A stretch of DNA of 64,000 nucleotides from Sediminibacterium roseum (GCF_009939005.1 NZ_JAACJS010000015.1:746325-810324); one strand, 5' to 3'; positions 1 through 9,536 are shown, counted from the first letter of the stretch. Program-made: numbers and translations. Notes: generated from the sequence alone by a model not told the origin.

Positions 1-462
1 TTCACCGGCATATTTACTGATGCCATAAACGGTAGAGGGTTCGATGATGGTTTGTTGCGGACAATTCTTTTTAGGAGACGTTGGCCCAAACACAGCAATA
101 CTGCTTGGCCAGTATACCTTGTGTAATTTTTCTTCGCGGGCAATGTCGAGCACATTTAACAAACCCTGCATGTTCAGGTGCCACGCGAGGTTCGGATTTT
201 TTTCGCCGGTGGCGGACAAAATAGCAGCAAGCAGGTAGATCTGCGTGATGTTCTGGCGGATGACCTGTACATGCAGCATTTCCTTGTTCATCACATCAAG
301 ACTCACATAGGGGCCCGTGCCTTCGAGCAGGGGATTCTGCTCGCGCAGGTCGGAGGCGATCACGTTGGCATTCCCATACTGTTTGCGCAGGGCCATCGTA
401 AGCTCCACGCCAATCTGGCCCGAAGCGCCGATTACGAGTATTTTATCTTTGTTAACAGACAT
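1..462 (-). CDS. tdh: L-threonine 3-dehydrogenase, SDR type (C-terminal half cut off by window edge)
   Basis: Oxidises L-threonine to 2-amino-3-ketobutyrate with NAD+ in the cytosol. The 154 visible residues begin MSVNKDKILVIGASGQIG, a Rossmann GxxGxxG dinucleotide site, and reach PSTVYGISKYAGE, which holds the catalytic Tyr-x3-Lys of short-chain dehydrogenases. The segments YLLAAILSATGEKNP and WPSSIAVFGPTSPK match what I recall of the epimerase-like TDH of Flavobacterium rather than a sugar epimerase. The full protein should be about 310-320 residues, so roughly half lies beyond position 1. It is divergent from kdsA with 142 bp between the starts. The alternative is another NAD-dependent epimerase/dehydratase, which I think less likely. 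Confidence 0.8.
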   Translation of the reverse strand, partial: MSVNKDKILVIGASGQIGVELTMALRKQYGNANVIASDLREQNPLLEGTGPYVSLDVMNKEMLHVQVIRQNITQIYLLAAILSATGEKNPNLAWHLNMQGLLNVLDIAREEKLHKVYWPSSIAVFGPTSPKKNCPQQTIIEPSTVYGISKYAGE

Positions 463-577
463 TGGCAATCGTTTTTGCAAATGTAAGGGACAGGAAGGAA
501 GAATACAGGCACACAAGACAACCTTTACCCGCCGCCAACTGAACGCCGTTGTACCTCCCGCTCTTGTTTCTTTTCTT

Positions 578-585
578 TAGCTTTG
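578..585 (+). promoter_or_regulatory. -7 promoter element before kdsA
   Basis: TAGCTTTG matches the Bacteroidota -7 consensus TAnnTTTG and lies 19 bp before the kdsA ATG. No TTTG -33 box is seen at the usual 19-21 bp upstream spacing, so the promoter is supported by one element only. Confidence 0.4.
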
Positions 586-604
586 CCATTCCTAAATCAA
601 AAAT

Positions 605-1429
605 ATGCTTCCATCATTCCTGCAGGATCTTTTCAAGGACCAATCGTACAACCCCGATCATTTCTTTCTCATCGCCGGTCCATGCGTGGTAGAGAATGAA
701 GAACTGGTGATGGAAGTGGCCCATAAAGTTTCTTCTATCTGCAAGCGCCTCGAGGTTCCATACGTATTCAAAGCAAGCTACCGCAAGGCAAACCGGACGA
801 GCGCAAATTCTTTTACGGGTATTGGCGACGACAATGGTTTGTCGCTCATCAAAAAAGTGGGTGAAGCTTTCAACCTCCCCACCACTTCGGATATACACGC
901 GCACGAGGAAGCGGCGATGGCGGCCCCGTTTATTGATATTTTACAGATACCTGCGTTTCTATGCCGGCAGACAGACCTTTTGGTGGCCGCAGCGGAAACG
1001 GGGAAGATCGTGAACGTGAAAAAAGGACAGTTTCTCAGCGGGCCGTCGATGAAATTTGCGGCAGACAAAATCAAAAAAGCAGGCAATGAAAAAGTAATGC
1101 TTACGGAACGGGGCAACACGTTCGGATACACGGATCTCGTGGTTGACTACCGCAACATCACCTGGATGAAAGAAATAGGCGTGCCGGTGATCATGGATTG
1201 CACGCATTCGCTCCAGCAGCCCAACCAGACCTCCGGCGTAACGGGCGGTAACCCGCAACTCATCGGAACCGTTGCGAGTGCGGCCATTGCAACGGGTGCG
1301 GATGGATTGTTTATTGAAACGCACCCCGACCCTTCCTGCGCCCTTAGCGATGGCGCCAACATGCTCCGCCTCGACCTGCTCGAGGGGCTGCTCGAGAAAC
1401 TGGTGAAACTGAGGAAAGCGGTGGTGTAG
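605..1429 (+). CDS. kdsA: 3-deoxy-8-phosphooctulonate (KDO-8-P) synthase
   Basis: Condenses phosphoenolpyruvate and arabinose-5-phosphate to KDO-8-phosphate, the committed step to the LPS inner-core sugar KDO. The 274 residues cover a complete TIM barrel of the DAHP synthase/KdsA family. IAGPCVVE carries Cys27, and His201 (in DCTHS), Glu238 (in FIETHP) and Asp249 (in ALSDG) sit where the metal ligands of class II enzymes lie; metal-independent enzymes have Asn in place of the Cys. I therefore infer a metal-dependent enzyme. The ATG at 605 has a TAnnTTTG element just upstream and no clear ribosome binding site. It converges on the PspC-like gene. Confidence 0.95.
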   Translation: MLPSFLQDLFKDQSYNPDHFFLIAGPCVVENEELVMEVAHKVSSICKRLEVPYVFKASYRKANRTSANSFTGIGDDNGLSLIKKVGEAFNLPTTSDIHAHEEAAMAAPFIDILQIPAFLCRQTDLLVAAAETGKIVNVKKGQFLSGPSMKFAADKIKKAGNEKVMLTERGNTFGYTDLVVDYRNITWMKEIGVPVIMDCTHSLQQPNQTSGVTGGNPQLIGTVASAAIATGADGLFIETHPDPSCALSDGANMLRLDLLEGLLEKLVKLRKAVV

Positions 1430-1460
1430 CGTTGAAAGTTTGGGGCCGGCGGGTGATTAC

Positions 1461-1682
1461 CTACCAGTTCCGCAACGGGTTTCTTTTGCCCGCAAGGATG
1501 TAGTTTTTGATATTGATCCAGAATGCGAGGATCATGTATAATATAACAGGCGATCCTAACGTGAGAAAAGAAATATAGATGAACCACAAACGGATACGCG
1601 AAGAGGCAATACCCAGTTTTTCGCCTATTTTGGCACAAACGCCAAAGGCGTTCAATTCAAGAAATTCCCTGATCTTTTGCAT
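1461..1682 (-). CDS. PspC-domain small membrane protein
   Basis: This 73-residue protein is essentially one PspC domain. GVCAKIGEKLGIASSRIRL is followed by a long hydrophobic stretch (about residues 33-58) that should cross the inner membrane. PspC was named from the phage-shock envelope-stress system, but stand-alone PspC domains are common in Bacteroidota and their role is mostly unknown. No other psp gene is nearby. It converges on kdsA (31 bp gap) and is divergent from aconitase. The sequence supports the family, not a specific function. Confidence 0.75.
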   Translation of the reverse strand: MQKIREFLELNAFGVCAKIGEKLGIASSRIRLWFIYISFLTLGSPVILYMILAFWINIKNYILAGKRNPLRNW

Positions 1683-1930
1683 AGCTCACTGGTTTACGAT
1701 GCGGGGGGAGCGCATTTCTCCTGCAATTTAGGAAATCGGTCTATAAAAGTGTAAAACCATTTTTTAGCGCCGCCTGTTTTTCGTAAATTCGCGGCACCTG
1801 CACGTCTTTTTTGACTCAAAATAGTACCAAAAGCTGAAGTGAGTGACACAAGGGACGATGCCATGAAAAACAAATGCCGGACAAACACCAGCCTTTGTGC
1901 CCCTTTTTTAAGAATTAAAATTGATAGTTT

Positions 1931-4198
1931 ATGGCTTTTGACATTGAAATGATCAAAAAGGTATACGCCGAAATGCCCGCGAAAGTGGATGCAGCCCGTA
2001 AAACACTGGGGAGGCCGCTTACTTTGAGTGAAAAAATATTGTTTGCACACGTGCATGCTGATTATAAAGCCGCCTCGTTTGAGCGCGGCAAAAGTTATGT
2101 TGATTTTGCGCCGGACCGCGTTGCCATGCAGGATGCTACCGCACAGATGGCCCTGCTCCAGTTCATGCAGGCGGGCAGGCCCAAGGTGGCCGTTCCGTCT
2201 ACCGTACACTGCGACCACCTGATCACCGCGAAAGTGGAGGCCAAACAGGATCTGCAGGTGGCCAATATGGAGAGCAAAGAAGTGTACGATTTTCTTGCTT
2301 CTGTTTCCAATAAATACGGCATCGGGTTCTGGAAACCGGGTGCGGGCATCATTCACCAGGTGGTGCTTGAAAATTATGCTTTCCCGGGGGGTATGATGAT
2401 CGGTACGGATTCGCACACCGTTAATGCGGGTGGCCTCGGGATGATCGCCATTGGTGTGGGCGGTGCCGATGCCTGTGATGTGATGGCAGGATTGCCATGG
2501 GAACTGAAATGGCCCAAACTGATCGGTGTGAAACTCACCGGTAAACTCAATGGCTGGACCGCTCCCAAAGATGTGATCCTGAAAGTTGCCGGCATCCTCA
2601 CCGTTAAGGGCGGAACCGGTGCGATCGTTGAATATTTCGGTGAAGGTGCAACAAGCATGAGCTGCACCGGTAAAGGAACCATCTGTAACATGGGTGCCGA
2701 GATCGGTGCAACCACGTCTACCTTTGGTTACGATGCAAGCATGAGCCGCTACCTGAAAGCAACCGGCCGCGAGGAAATTGCAACCGCCGCAGACGCGATC
2801 GCCAGCTACCTCAATGCCGATAAAGAAGTGTACGAAGACCCGACCCAATATTTCGATGAAGTGATCGAGATCGATCTCAACCAGCTCGAACCCCATCTGA
2901 ACGGGCCGTTTACACCAGACCTTGCGACCCCAATCTCAAAAATGAAAGAAGCCGCCGCTGCAAACGGCTGGCCAACCAAAATTGAAGTGGGCCTGATCGG
3001 CAGCTGTACCAACAGTTCTTACGAAGACATCAGTCGCGCAGTAAGCCTTGCAAAACAGGTAAAGGCAAAAGGTCTCAGTTTGAAAAGCGAGTTCACCATC
3101 ACGCCCGGATCGGAGCAGGTGCGGTTTACGGTGGAGAGGGATGGTTTTCTCGATGAGTTCAACAACATCGGCGCAAAAGTTTTTGCAAATGCCTGCGGGC
3201 CGTGTATCGGTATGTGGGACCGTGTGGGTGCGGAGAAGAAGGAAAAAAATACCATCGTGCATAGTTTCAACAGGAACTTTGCAAAACGAGCAGACGGCAA
3301 CCCGAATACATTTGCTTTTGTAGGATCGCCGGAACTGGTAACGGCATTGGCCATTGCGGGTGACCTGAATTTTAACCCGCTCACAGACACGCTTACCAAC
3401 GACAAAGGCGAACAGGTAAAACTCGACGCCCCATCAGGGTATGAATTGCCGGTGAGAGGATTTGCAGTAGACGACCCTGGCTACCAGGCGCCGGCGGTAG
3501 ATGGAAGCGGTGTAACGGTTGCGGTTGATCCTGCGAGCAAGCGCCTCCAGATCCTCGCTCCTTTTGATGCATGGGAAGGTACCGATCTGAAAGGATTGAA
3601 ACTCCTCATCAAAGCAAAAGGAAAATGTACAACCGACCACATCAGTATGGCCGGTCCATGGTTGAAGTTCCGCGGCCACCTCGACAACATCAGCAACAAC
3701 ATGCTGATCGGTGCGGTGAATTTCTTCAATGAAAAAACAGACAATGTAAAAAACCAGCTCACCGGCGAATACGGCCCTGTACCTGCAACGCAACGCGCTT
3801 ACAAAGCAGCGGGTGTGGGCAGCATCGTGGTGGGAGATGAAAACTACGGCGAAGGAAGTTCACGCGAGCACGCAGCTATGGAACCACGTTTCCTCGGTGT
3901 TCGCGCCATACTGGTGAAATCGTTCGCACGTATCCACGAAACCAACCTGAAAAAACAAGGTATGCTCGCGCTGACCTTTGTTGATAAAACCGATTACGAT
4001 AAAATTCTCGAAGACGATACCATAGATATCAATGGCCTCACCACGTTTGCACCGGGCACACCGCTCACGTTAACGCTGAACCATGCAGATGGCAGCAGGC
4101 ACGTGATACAGGTGCAGCACACTTACAACCAACAGCAGATCGAATGGTTTAAAGCAGGCGCGGCTTTGAATATTATCAGGAAGCAGGTGGCGGGATAA
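1931..4198 (+). CDS. acn: Aconitate hydratase
   Basis: Interconverts citrate and isocitrate in the TCA cycle using a [4Fe-4S] cluster. The 755 residues match the mitochondrial-type aconitase length. Cluster cysteines are Cys359 (GSCTNSS) and Cys422/Cys425 (ACGPCIG), almost the same spacing as in the mitochondrial enzyme. [10 protein letters not shown] in the C-terminal swivel domain is the conserved phosphate/substrate-binding segment. The gene stands alone with a leader of about 250 bp since the divergent PspC gene and ends in a strong hairpin terminator at 4221. No partner citrate-synthase or isocitrate-dehydrogenase gene is in the window. Confidence 0.96.
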   Translation: MAFDIEMIKKVYAEMPAKVDAARKTLGRPLTLSEKILFAHVHADYKAASFERGKSYVDFAPDRVAMQDATAQMALLQFMQAGRPKVAVPSTVHCDHLITAKVEAKQDLQVANMESKEVYDFLASVSNKYGIGFWKPGAGIIHQVVLENYAFPGGMMIGTDSHTVNAGGLGMIAIGVGGADACDVMAGLPWELKWPKLIGVKLTGKLNGWTAPKDVILKVAGILTVKGGTGAIVEYFGEGATSMSCTGKGTICNMGAEIGATTSTFGYDASMSRYLKATGREEIATAADAIASYLNADKEVYEDPTQYFDEVIEIDLNQLEPHLNGPFTPDLATPISKMKEAAAANGWPTKIEVGLIGSCTNSSYEDISRAVSLAKQVKAKGLSLKSEFTITPGSEQVRFTVERDGFLDEFNNIGAKVFANACGPCIGMWDRVGAEKKEKNTIVHSFNRNFAKRADGNPNTFAFVGSPELVTALAIAGDLNFNPLTDTLTNDKGEQVKLDAPSGYELPVRGFAVDDPGYQAPAVDGSGVTVAVDPASKRLQILAPFDAWEGTDLKGLKLLIKAKGKCTTDHISMAGPWLKFRGHLDNISNNMLIGAVNFFNEKTDNVKNQLTGEYGPVPATQRAYKAAGVGSIVVGDENYGEGSSREHAAMEPRFLGVRAILVKSFARIHETNLKKQGMLALTFVDKTDYDKILEDDTIDINGLTTFAPGTPLTLTLNHADGSRHVIQVQHTYNQQQIEWFKAGAALNIIRKQVAG

Positions 4199-4220
4199 TT
4201 GTTTCCTTCTAAAGACTTCT

Positions 4221-4253
4221 AAAGAACCTGTTTGTAGCAGGTTCTTTTTTTTT
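4221..4253 (+). terminator. Rho-independent terminator of acn
   Basis: A 10-bp perfect stem (AAAGAACCTG with CAGGTTCTTT, 7-nt loop) runs into a T tract, 23 bp after the aconitase stop codon. Confidence 0.85.
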
Positions 4254-4331
4254 CATAAAAATGTCGTTTCAACCGTCTAGGCACTTATTAATTCAACAGG
4301 TATTTTCTACCCGTATTAATCGATAAAAATA

Positions 4332-4362
4332 TTTTTCAGGTATCTTATCTTTCCCTGAAAAA
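4332..4362 (+). promoter_or_regulatory. Inverted repeat abutting the ORF6N start codon
   Basis: TTTTTCAGG and CCTGAAAAA are perfect 9-bp arms 13 bp apart; the right arm ends one base before the ATG at 4363. Between the arms lies TATCTTTC, one mismatch from the TAnnTTTG -7 box. The arrangement suits a repressor operator over the promoter, or an mRNA hairpin over the translation start. Binding is inferred, not shown. Confidence 0.4.
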
Positions 4363-4875
4363 ATGGACGCGTCAATTATACAACGAAAGATATTGGAGAT
4401 CAGGGGAGAAAAAGTAATACTTGATTTTGATCTTGCTATTTTATATAATGTGGAAACGAAGGTACTTAACCAAACGGTTAAACGGAATAGCAGGAGATTC
4501 CCTTCCGATTTCATGTTTCAGCTTTCGCAAACTGAGTTCCGAAACTTGAAGTCACAAATTGTGACTTCAAGTTGGGGAGGCCTTCGTAAGCGTCCATTCG
4601 CTTTTACCGAGCATGGGGTTGCAATGCTGGCTGGGATCTTGAAGTCAGAAACAGCCGTAGACACCAACGTTTTTATTATAAGAGCCTTCATCCAATTGAG
4701 ACATGTAGCGGCCCAATACAAAGAACTGGCAGAAAGGCTTGCACTACTTGAGGAAAACAATGAAGAACAATTCAGGGAGATCAATGAAGTGCTTAATTAC
4801 CTGGTCGACAGAAAACAGGAAGAAGACGATTACCTCAAAAACCGGCCAAGGATCGGGTTCAACAAACAGGGCTAG
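4363..4875 (+). CDS. ORF6N (KilA-N-like) domain protein
   Basis: A 170-residue protein with an N-terminal ORF6N domain (about residues 5-90), including the family segments FPSDFMFQLS, LKSQIVTSSWGG and PFAFTEHGVAML. ORF6N is a putative DNA-binding domain first defined in phage anti-repressor-like proteins; many Bacteroidota carry chromosomal copies without a prophage, as here. The C-terminal half is helical and acidic (ERLALLEENNEEQFREINEVL) and may mediate oligomerisation. Inverted repeats lie at the start codon and inside the gene, which suggests autoregulation. It overlaps the convergent pseudouridine synthase gene by 4 bp. The function beyond DNA binding is unknown. Confidence 0.85.
   Translation: MDASIIQRKILEIRGEKVILDFDLAILYNVETKVLNQTVKRNSRRFPSDFMFQLSQTEFRNLKSQIVTSSWGGLRKRPFAFTEHGVAMLAGILKSETAVDTNVFIIRAFIQLRHVAAQYKELAERLALLEENNEEQFREINEVLNYLVDRKQEEDDYLKNRPRIGFNKQG
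4543..4573. repeat. 31-bp near-perfect palindrome inside the ORF6N gene
   Basis: Fifteen-base arms (AACTTGAAGTCACAA and TTGTGACTTCAAGTT) flank one central A at 4558. The palindrome encodes the conserved residues NLKSQIVTSS, so part of the symmetry could follow from protein conservation, but codon choice must also contribute. As RNA it would fold into a very stable hairpin within the coding region; as DNA it is a candidate operator. Confidence 0.75.
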
Positions 4876-5468
4876 TGCGTCAACCTTAGTTTCCTGAAAA
4901 AATCTTCTTCGCTTACTTCGCGAACCTCCCCGGGTAACAAGCCATCCAACCCGAGGTCCTCAATGGAAACCCTGATGAGTCTTTTGCATTTGTGGTGAAT
5001 GGCCCCGACCATTTTACGCACCTGGTGAAATTTTCCTTCGGTAAGGCTGATCCGCAGCCAGGTGTTTTCAACCCCTTCCCGCAATTCATACCCCGATGAA
5101 AACAGGTTTGCCGGGGGTTCCATTATGGACACATCGCAAACCCCCGTAAAATGCGTTCCGCCGTTTTTTGCGCTGATGCCGATCCCGTTCTTTAACTTTT
5201 GCAGGTTCTCGTTGCTCACCCTGTTCTTTACCTGCACCATGTAGGTGCGCACATGCGGTCTTTCTCCCTGGAAGAGCAGGCGGGTAATTTTTTGATTGGT
5301 AGTAAGCAGAAGCAGCCCCTCCGATTGATTATCGAGCCTCCCGATGGCATGCGTGCCTTCGGGAAAGTCAAAACCAAGATCACCGAGCAGGCGAACGTTG
5401 TGCGGACTCACAAACTGCGAGACCATGTTGTAGGGTTTGTTCAAAACAAAATACCGGTGCGGGGTCAT
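4872..5468 (-). CDS. 23S rRNA pseudouridine synthase, RluE-like
   Basis: Isomerises a uridine in large-subunit rRNA to pseudouridine. The 198-residue protein lacks the S4 domain found in RluB/RluF and starts directly with RYFVLNKPYNMVSQF, like RluE (U2457 in E. coli). HAIGRLDNQSEGLLLLT contains the catalytic Asp of the RsuA/RluE family, and FHQVRKMVGAI is the conserved C-terminal motif. Its 3' end overlaps the convergent ORF6N gene by 4 bp. RluE versus another RsuA-family specificity cannot be settled from the sequence alone. Confidence 0.88.
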   Translation of the reverse strand: MTPHRYFVLNKPYNMVSQFVSPHNVRLLGDLGFDFPEGTHAIGRLDNQSEGLLLLTTNQKITRLLFQGERPHVRTYMVQVKNRVSNENLQKLKNGIGISAKNGGTHFTGVCDVSIMEPPANLFSSGYELREGVENTWLRISLTEGKFHQVRKMVGAIHHKCKRLIRVSIEDLGLDGLLPGEVREVSEEDFFRKLRLTH

Positions 5469-5527
5469 ACCAGCAAATTAATCAAAACATGCATCTGCTG
5501 TGGTGGTACAATATAATTTAAGTGCGC

Positions 5528-5535
5528 TACCTTCG
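5528..5535 (+). promoter_or_regulatory. Putative -7 element TACCTTCG before the VF530 gene
   Basis: TACCTTCG differs from TAnnTTTG at one base and ends 5 bp before the ATG at 5541, implying an almost leaderless mRNA. The same octamer precedes the gtrA-like gene and the cystathionine beta-synthase gene. Confidence 0.35.
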
Positions 5536-5540
5536 TATGC

Positions 5541-5756
5541 ATGCAACAAAAATCGAACGACCCGCTACACGGCAAAACGCTCGAGATGATCCTTACCGAG
5601 CTGGTTTCGCATTTGGGTTGGGAGGACCTGGGGCAACACATCCGCATCAATTGTTTCAACAGCGATCCCAGTATCAAATCGAGTTTGAAATTCCTGCGTA
5701 AAACGCCATGGGCCAGGAAGAAGGTGGAAGAACTCTACCTGCGGATGATCCAATAA
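5541..5756 (+). CDS. VF530 family (DUF2132) DNA-binding protein
   Basis: This 71-residue protein shows the whole family signature: [21 protein letters not shown], then [26 protein letters not shown]530 was named from a Vibrio fischeri protein solved structurally and suggested to bind DNA; the physiological role is unknown to me. It is rich in Lys and Arg in the C-terminal helix. It diverges from the pseudouridine synthase and ends 3 bp before the stop of the oppositely oriented flavin oxidoreductase. Confidence 0.85.
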   Translation: MQQKSNDPLHGKTLEMILTELVSHLGWEDLGQHIRINCFNSDPSIKSSLKFLRKTPWARKKVEELYLRMIQ

Positions 5757-5759
5757 CCA

Positions 5760-6824
5760 TTATTTTTTTGCACGCTGGTATTGCAGCGGCCATTCAACAT
5801 CGTGTTGCAATTCGGATGCTGCATGCAATGGGAAGTACGGATCGCGCAACAGTTCCCTTGCAATGAAGATGAGATCGGCCTCGTGGTTTTGCAAAATGGT
5901 TTCGGCCTGCTGCGCACCGGTGATGAGCCCTACGGCGCCTGTCAGGATACCTGTCTTTTCCTTGATCTCTTTTGCAAACTGAACCTGGTAGCCTGGCTCC
6001 ACCGGGATTTTTGCATGGCCTATATTTCCCCCGCTCGAGGTATCGATCAAGGCAACGCCGGACTCTTTCAGGAGACTGGACAGTTTTACAGATTCCTCAA
6101 TGTTCCAACCGCCCTCGCTCCAGTCTGTGGCAGATATGCGCACGAACACAGGAAGATGGGCCGGCCATACCTCTTTGATGTTTTCCACCACTTCGAACAG
6201 CAGGCGCACCCTGTTCTCAAAGCTGTCGCCGTAGTCATCGGTTCTTGTATTGCTCAAGGGGGAAAGGAACTGGTGCAACAGGTAACCGTGCGCCGCATGT
6301 ATTTCTATTACTTCATACCCGGCATCCAGCGAACGTTTTGCAGCATTGGTAAAATCGGTGATCACTTTATCGATGCCGTTTTTATCTAGCGCAACGGGCT
6401 GCATGGTTCCTTCCTTGAAGGGAATGGTGCTTGGCGCAACCACCTGCCAGCCGCCCTTGGCGGGGTCAATTTGCTGTCCACCGTTCCACGGCTCTGCGCA
6501 ACTCGCTTTTCTTCCCGCGTGCGCGAGCTGGATACCGGGAACGGCGCCGTGCTTTTTGATGAACCTGTTGATGTGTTTCAGTTCAGTGATGTGCTCGTCT
6601 TTCCAGATACCAAGATCCGCAGGGCTGATCCGGCCTTCCGGCGATACGGCACAGGCTTCGGTAATCACCAGTCCCGCACCGCCAACCGCACGGCTTCCGA
6701 GGTGAACCAGGTGCCAGTCGTTTGCAAAACCATCCTCCGAAGAATATTCGCACATCGGGGAAACAACAATGCGGTTTTTTAAAGTGATGGATCCTATTGT
6801 CAAGGGTTCGAACAGCTTTGCCAT
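5760..6824 (-). CDS. NADH:flavin oxidoreductase, YqjM-like Old Yellow Enzyme
   Basis: An FMN-dependent ene-reductase of the OYE family; such enzymes reduce activated C=C bonds of enones with NAD(P)H. The chosen 354-residue form starts MAKLFEPLTIGSITLKNRI, the normal family start; a longer frame to 6887 adds 21 residues with no family counterpart. SPMCEYS places Cys25 and Tyr27 as in YqjM (Cys26, Tyr28), and EIHAAHGYLLHQFLSP holds the substrate-binding histidine pair. This marks the thermophilic-like (YqjM) class rather than yeast-type OYE. It stands alone and its physiological substrate is unknown. Confidence 0.92.
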   Translation of the reverse strand: MAKLFEPLTIGSITLKNRIVVSPMCEYSSEDGFANDWHLVHLGSRAVGGAGLVITEACAVSPEGRISPADLGIWKDEHITELKHINRFIKKHGAVPGIQLAHAGRKASCAEPWNGGQQIDPAKGGWQVVAPSTIPFKEGTMQPVALDKNGIDKVITDFTNAAKRSLDAGYEVIEIHAAHGYLLHQFLSPLSNTRTDDYGDSFENRVRLLFEVVENIKEVWPAHLPVFVRISATDWSEGGWNIEESVKLSSLLKESGVALIDTSSGGNIGHAKIPVEPGYQVQFAKEIKEKTGILTGAVGLITGAQQAETILQNHEADLIFIARELLRDPYFPLHAASELQHDVEWPLQYQRAKK

Positions 6825-7048
6825 GGTATAATTGAGTTGGGTGAATGATTGAACAAGTATAACTGCTTTCATCGGAATATTGTTCACTAAGATTGGAATA
6901 CGGTCAGGTCAGAATCATTGAAAGAATGTGTGGCTGAATTAATTTCACTGCGATATTACGCAAAACAATAAACGGTAAAAATCAGGTATAAACACCTGGT
7001 AAGGAATGATCTTTCGGTTCTAGTTTTGTGGATATAAAAGCGGCCCTT
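6825..7048. other. Intergenic region between the OYE gene and the next small ORFs
   Basis: This stretch carries the 5' region of the minus-strand OYE gene and possibly a plus-strand promoter: TAGTTTTG at 7021-7028 matches TAnnTTTG, with no clear -33 box. A 5-bp inverted repeat CAGGT...ACCTG lies at 6983-6998. I see no RNA gene. Counting the doubtful ORF at 7049 as non-coding, the gene-free stretch reaches 7233. Confidence 0.4.
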
Positions 7049-7201
7049 ATGTCAACGCAAATTAATTATACGGAACCCACTACTATGGCAAAGAAACCAG
7101 GCAACCCTGGTTCGCTGCGCCGAAAACAACCGTTGCATGTTGGAAATTTTTATCTGGCATTTCCTTACCTCGTCACGCTTGTTTTAAAAAATAGGTTTTA
7201 A
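7049..7201 (+). CDS. Possible 50-residue small protein, unrecognised
   Basis: An ATG at 7049, 20 bp after a TAGTTTTG -7-like element, opens a 50-codon frame ending TAA at 7201. The product has a polar basic centre (MAKKPGNPGSLRRKQP) and a short hydrophobic segment (FYLAFPYLVTLVL) near the C-terminus. I recognise no family. The position just downstream of a promoter-like element is the only support, and a chance ORF within a long leader for the next gene is equally possible. Confidence 0.25.
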   Translation: MSTQINYTEPTTMAKKPGNPGSLRRKQPLHVGNFYLAFPYLVTLVLKNRF

Positions 7202-7233
7202 GCCGGATCTCTGCACACACTAAAAAATAGAAA

Positions 7234-7527
7234 ATGACGGCATCAACAAACATACAGTTATACGAAAACTTAAAAAAGAAGCTGGGGACCAGTGAGGCCG
7301 AAGCTTTGGTTGATTTTGTAGATTCCAGGTTAAAAGATTCGAATGATAACAATACAAAATTGTTGGCTACAAAGGAAGACGTTAAAGATTTGAAATTTGA
7401 ACTTACCCAGGAGATTTCTGGTTTGAGGTTAGATATTGAACGCCTCACCACAAAGGGCCAGGCCTGGATGATCAGGATCTTTGTGGCGCTGGTTCTAATG
7501 CTTATCACGCTTCTGCTAAAAAAATAG
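7234..7527 (+). CDS. Small coiled-coil protein with C-terminal membrane anchor (DUF1640/CCDC90-like)
   Basis: A 97-residue protein. Residues 1-75 form amphipathic helices with heptad character (TKEDVKDLKFELTQEISGLRLDIERL), followed by one membrane helix (about 78-94, MIRIFVALVLMLITLLL) and two final lysines. The layout resembles small bacterial proteins related to DUF1640/CCDC90, whose eukaryotic relatives include a mitochondrial calcium uniporter regulator; function in bacteria is unknown. The coding region is richer in A+T than the neighbouring dnaK. It converges on dnaK and shares the terminator region at 7555-7584. Confidence 0.65.
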   Translation: MTASTNIQLYENLKKKLGTSEAEALVDFVDSRLKDSNDNNTKLLATKEDVKDLKFELTQEISGLRLDIERLTTKGQAWMIRIFVALVLMLITLLLKK

Positions 7528-7554
7528 TCTCGCGCCCAGGCCATTGTTCGAAAC

Positions 7555-7584
7555 AAAAAGGCCCTCACTTTCGTGAGAGCCTTT
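7555..7584 (-). terminator. Terminator of dnaK
   Basis: On the minus strand, GGCTCTCAC and GTGAGGGCC form a 9-bp stem (one G-U pair) with a GAAA loop, followed by five Ts. It lies about 45 bp after the dnaK stop. The plus-strand reading ends in CTTTG and would be weaker. Confidence 0.75.
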
Positions 7585-7628
7585 GCTATCTATTCGTGTC
7601 CAAACCTGGATCTACTTCATCCAGATGC

Positions 7629-9536
7629 TTATTTCACTTCCTCAAACTGCGCATCTTCTACATCGTTGCTTTTGGGCGCACCCTCCTGCGGGCCTTGCGG
7701 GCCGGCTCCGGGTTGTTGCTGGGCCGCGCCGTCTGCCTGCGCTTTGTAGATCTCTTCGCTGGCAGCCGTCCATGCAGTGTTCATTTCTGCCATAGCCGTA
7801 TCAATTGCCGCGAGGTCCTGGTTCTTGTGCGCTTCTTTCAGTTTTTCAAGAGCCGCTTCTATCGGTGCTTTTTTATCGGCAGGGATCTTATCGCCAAACT
7901 CTTTGATCTGTTTTTCTGTCTGGAAGATCATACTGTCTGCAGCATTGACCTTTTCAACTTTCTCCTTCGCTTCCCTATCCGCTACTTCATTAGCTTTCGC
8001 CTCTGCCTTCATTTTCTCCACTTCTTCTTTGCTCAAACCACTTCCTGCCTCGATGCGGATCTTCTGCTCTTTACCGGTGCCTTTGTCTTTCGCACTTACA
8101 TGCAACATACCGTTCGCATCAATGTCAAATGTTACTTCAATCTGCGGAACGCCACGTGGTGCCGGTGGAATACCGTCGAGGTTGAACATACCCAAGCTCT
8201 TGTTCTGGTTCGCCATCGGCCTTTCTCCCTGTAATACATGGATCTGTACGCCTGGCTGGTTATCGCTCGCGGTAGAATATACCTCTGTTTTCTTGGTAGG
8301 GATGGTGGTGTTCGAAGGGATCATTGTTGTCATCACACCGCCCATGGTTTCGATACCAAGGCTCAATGGTGTTACGTCGAGCAACAATACGTCTTTCACA
8401 TCACCGCTCAATACCGCACCCTGGATAGCCGCACCCAGTGCAACCACCTCATCCGGGTTTACACCCTTGTTTGGTTTTTTGCCGAAGAACTTCTCTACGA
8501 TCTCCTGTACTTTAGGGATCCTTGTTGATCCACCCACCAGTATCACTTCGTTGATATCATTCACTGTGTATCCGGCATCTTTCAATGCTTCTTCGCATGG
8601 TTTAAGGCAGCGTGCGAACAATTTGTCCGACAACTGCTCAAATTTTGCGCGGCTCAGTTTCAGCACAAGGTGTTTGGGAACTCCGTCTACTGCTGTGATG
8701 TAAGGGAGGTTGATCTCTGTCTCTGAAGAAGAGCTCAACTCCACTTTCGCTTTTTCAGACGCTTCCTTCAAACGCTGCAATGCCATCGGATCTTTTCTCA
8801 GATCGATCGCTTCCTGCGATTTGAATTCGTCGGCGAGCCAGTCCATAATCACTTTATCAAAATCGTCACCACCCAGGTGTGTATCACCGTTGGTTGATTT
8901 TACTTCAAATACGCCATCGCCCAGTTCGAGGATGGAAATATCGAACGTACCACCACCCAGGTCAAATACGGCGATCTTCTGGTCGGCGTGTTTTTTATCC
9001 AACCCATACGCCAATGCTGCTGCGGTTGGCTCGTTCACGATACGGCGCACGTTCAATCCTGCGATCTCGCCGGCTTCTTTGGTTGCCTGGCGCTGCGCGT
9101 CGTTAAAATAAGCCGGAACGGTGATCACCGCTTCGGTAACTTCCTGCCCCAGGTAATCTTCCGCCGTTTTCTTCATTTTCTGAAGAATCATCGCCGAGAT
9201 CTCCTGTGGTGTATACAACCGGTCCTCGATCGCTACACGAACCGTATTATTGTCACCTTTGGCAACCTTATAGCTCCAATGGCTTATCTCTTCGGTCACT
9301 TCGTCGTAACGGCGACCCATAAAACGTTTCACACTGCTGATGGTATGGTGCGGGTTGGTGATGGCCTGCCTTTTGGCAGGATCGCCCACTTTACGCTCCC
9401 CATTCTTTAAGAACGCCACTACCGAAGGCGTAGTTCTACGGCCCTCATCGTTGGCGATCACTACCGGCTCGTTACCTTCCATAACGGCCACACAACTGTT
9501 CGTTGTACCAAGGTCGATTCCAATTATTTTGCCCAT
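7629..9536 (-). CDS. dnaK: Molecular chaperone DnaK (Hsp70)
   Basis: ATP-driven Hsp70 chaperone for folding and disaggregation. The 635 residues start [21 protein letters not shown], the canonical ATPase opening; [17 protein letters not shown] and [14 protein letters not shown] are the other nucleotide-binding signatures. The substrate-binding domain (about residues 385-540) and a helical lid follow, and the tail is Gln/Gly/Pro-rich and ends in an acidic EDAQFEEVK, typical of DnaK. grpE and dnaJ are not adjacent. It diverges from the DUF5686 gene across about 290 bp; I found no CIRCE element there. Confidence 0.97.
   Translation of the reverse strand: MGKIIGIDLGTTNSCVAVMEGNEPVVIANDEGRRTTPSVVAFLKNGERKVGDPAKRQAITNPHHTISSVKRFMGRRYDEVTEEISHWSYKVAKGDNNTVRVAIEDRLYTPQEISAMILQKMKKTAEDYLGQEVTEAVITVPAYFNDAQRQATKEAGEIAGLNVRRIVNEPTAAALAYGLDKKHADQKIAVFDLGGGTFDISILELGDGVFEVKSTNGDTHLGGDDFDKVIMDWLADEFKSQEAIDLRKDPMALQRLKEASEKAKVELSSSSETEINLPYITAVDGVPKHLVLKLSRAKFEQLSDKLFARCLKPCEEALKDAGYTVNDINEVILVGGSTRIPKVQEIVEKFFGKKPNKGVNPDEVVALGAAIQGAVLSGDVKDVLLLDVTPLSLGIETMGGVMTTMIPSNTTIPTKKTEVYSTASDNQPGVQIHVLQGERPMANQNKSLGMFNLDGIPPAPRGVPQIEVTFDIDANGMLHVSAKDKGTGKEQKIRIEAGSGLSKEEVEKMKAEAKANEVADREAKEKVEKVNAADSMIFQTEKQIKEFGDKIPADKKAPIEAALEKLKEAHKNQDLAAIDTAMAEMNTAWTAASEEIYKAQADGAAQQQPGAGPQGPQEGAPKSNDVEDAQFEEVK

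Noticed and set aside
1694..2896. Long minus-strand frame opposite aconitase
   Set aside because: It is a reverse-strand shadow of a clearly identified gene; Cys/His-rich, with no family features.
7777..8703. Plus-strand frame of 308 codons inside dnaK
   Set aside because: Antisense shadow of dnaK; Ser/Phe-rich composition is the mirror of DnaK codons.
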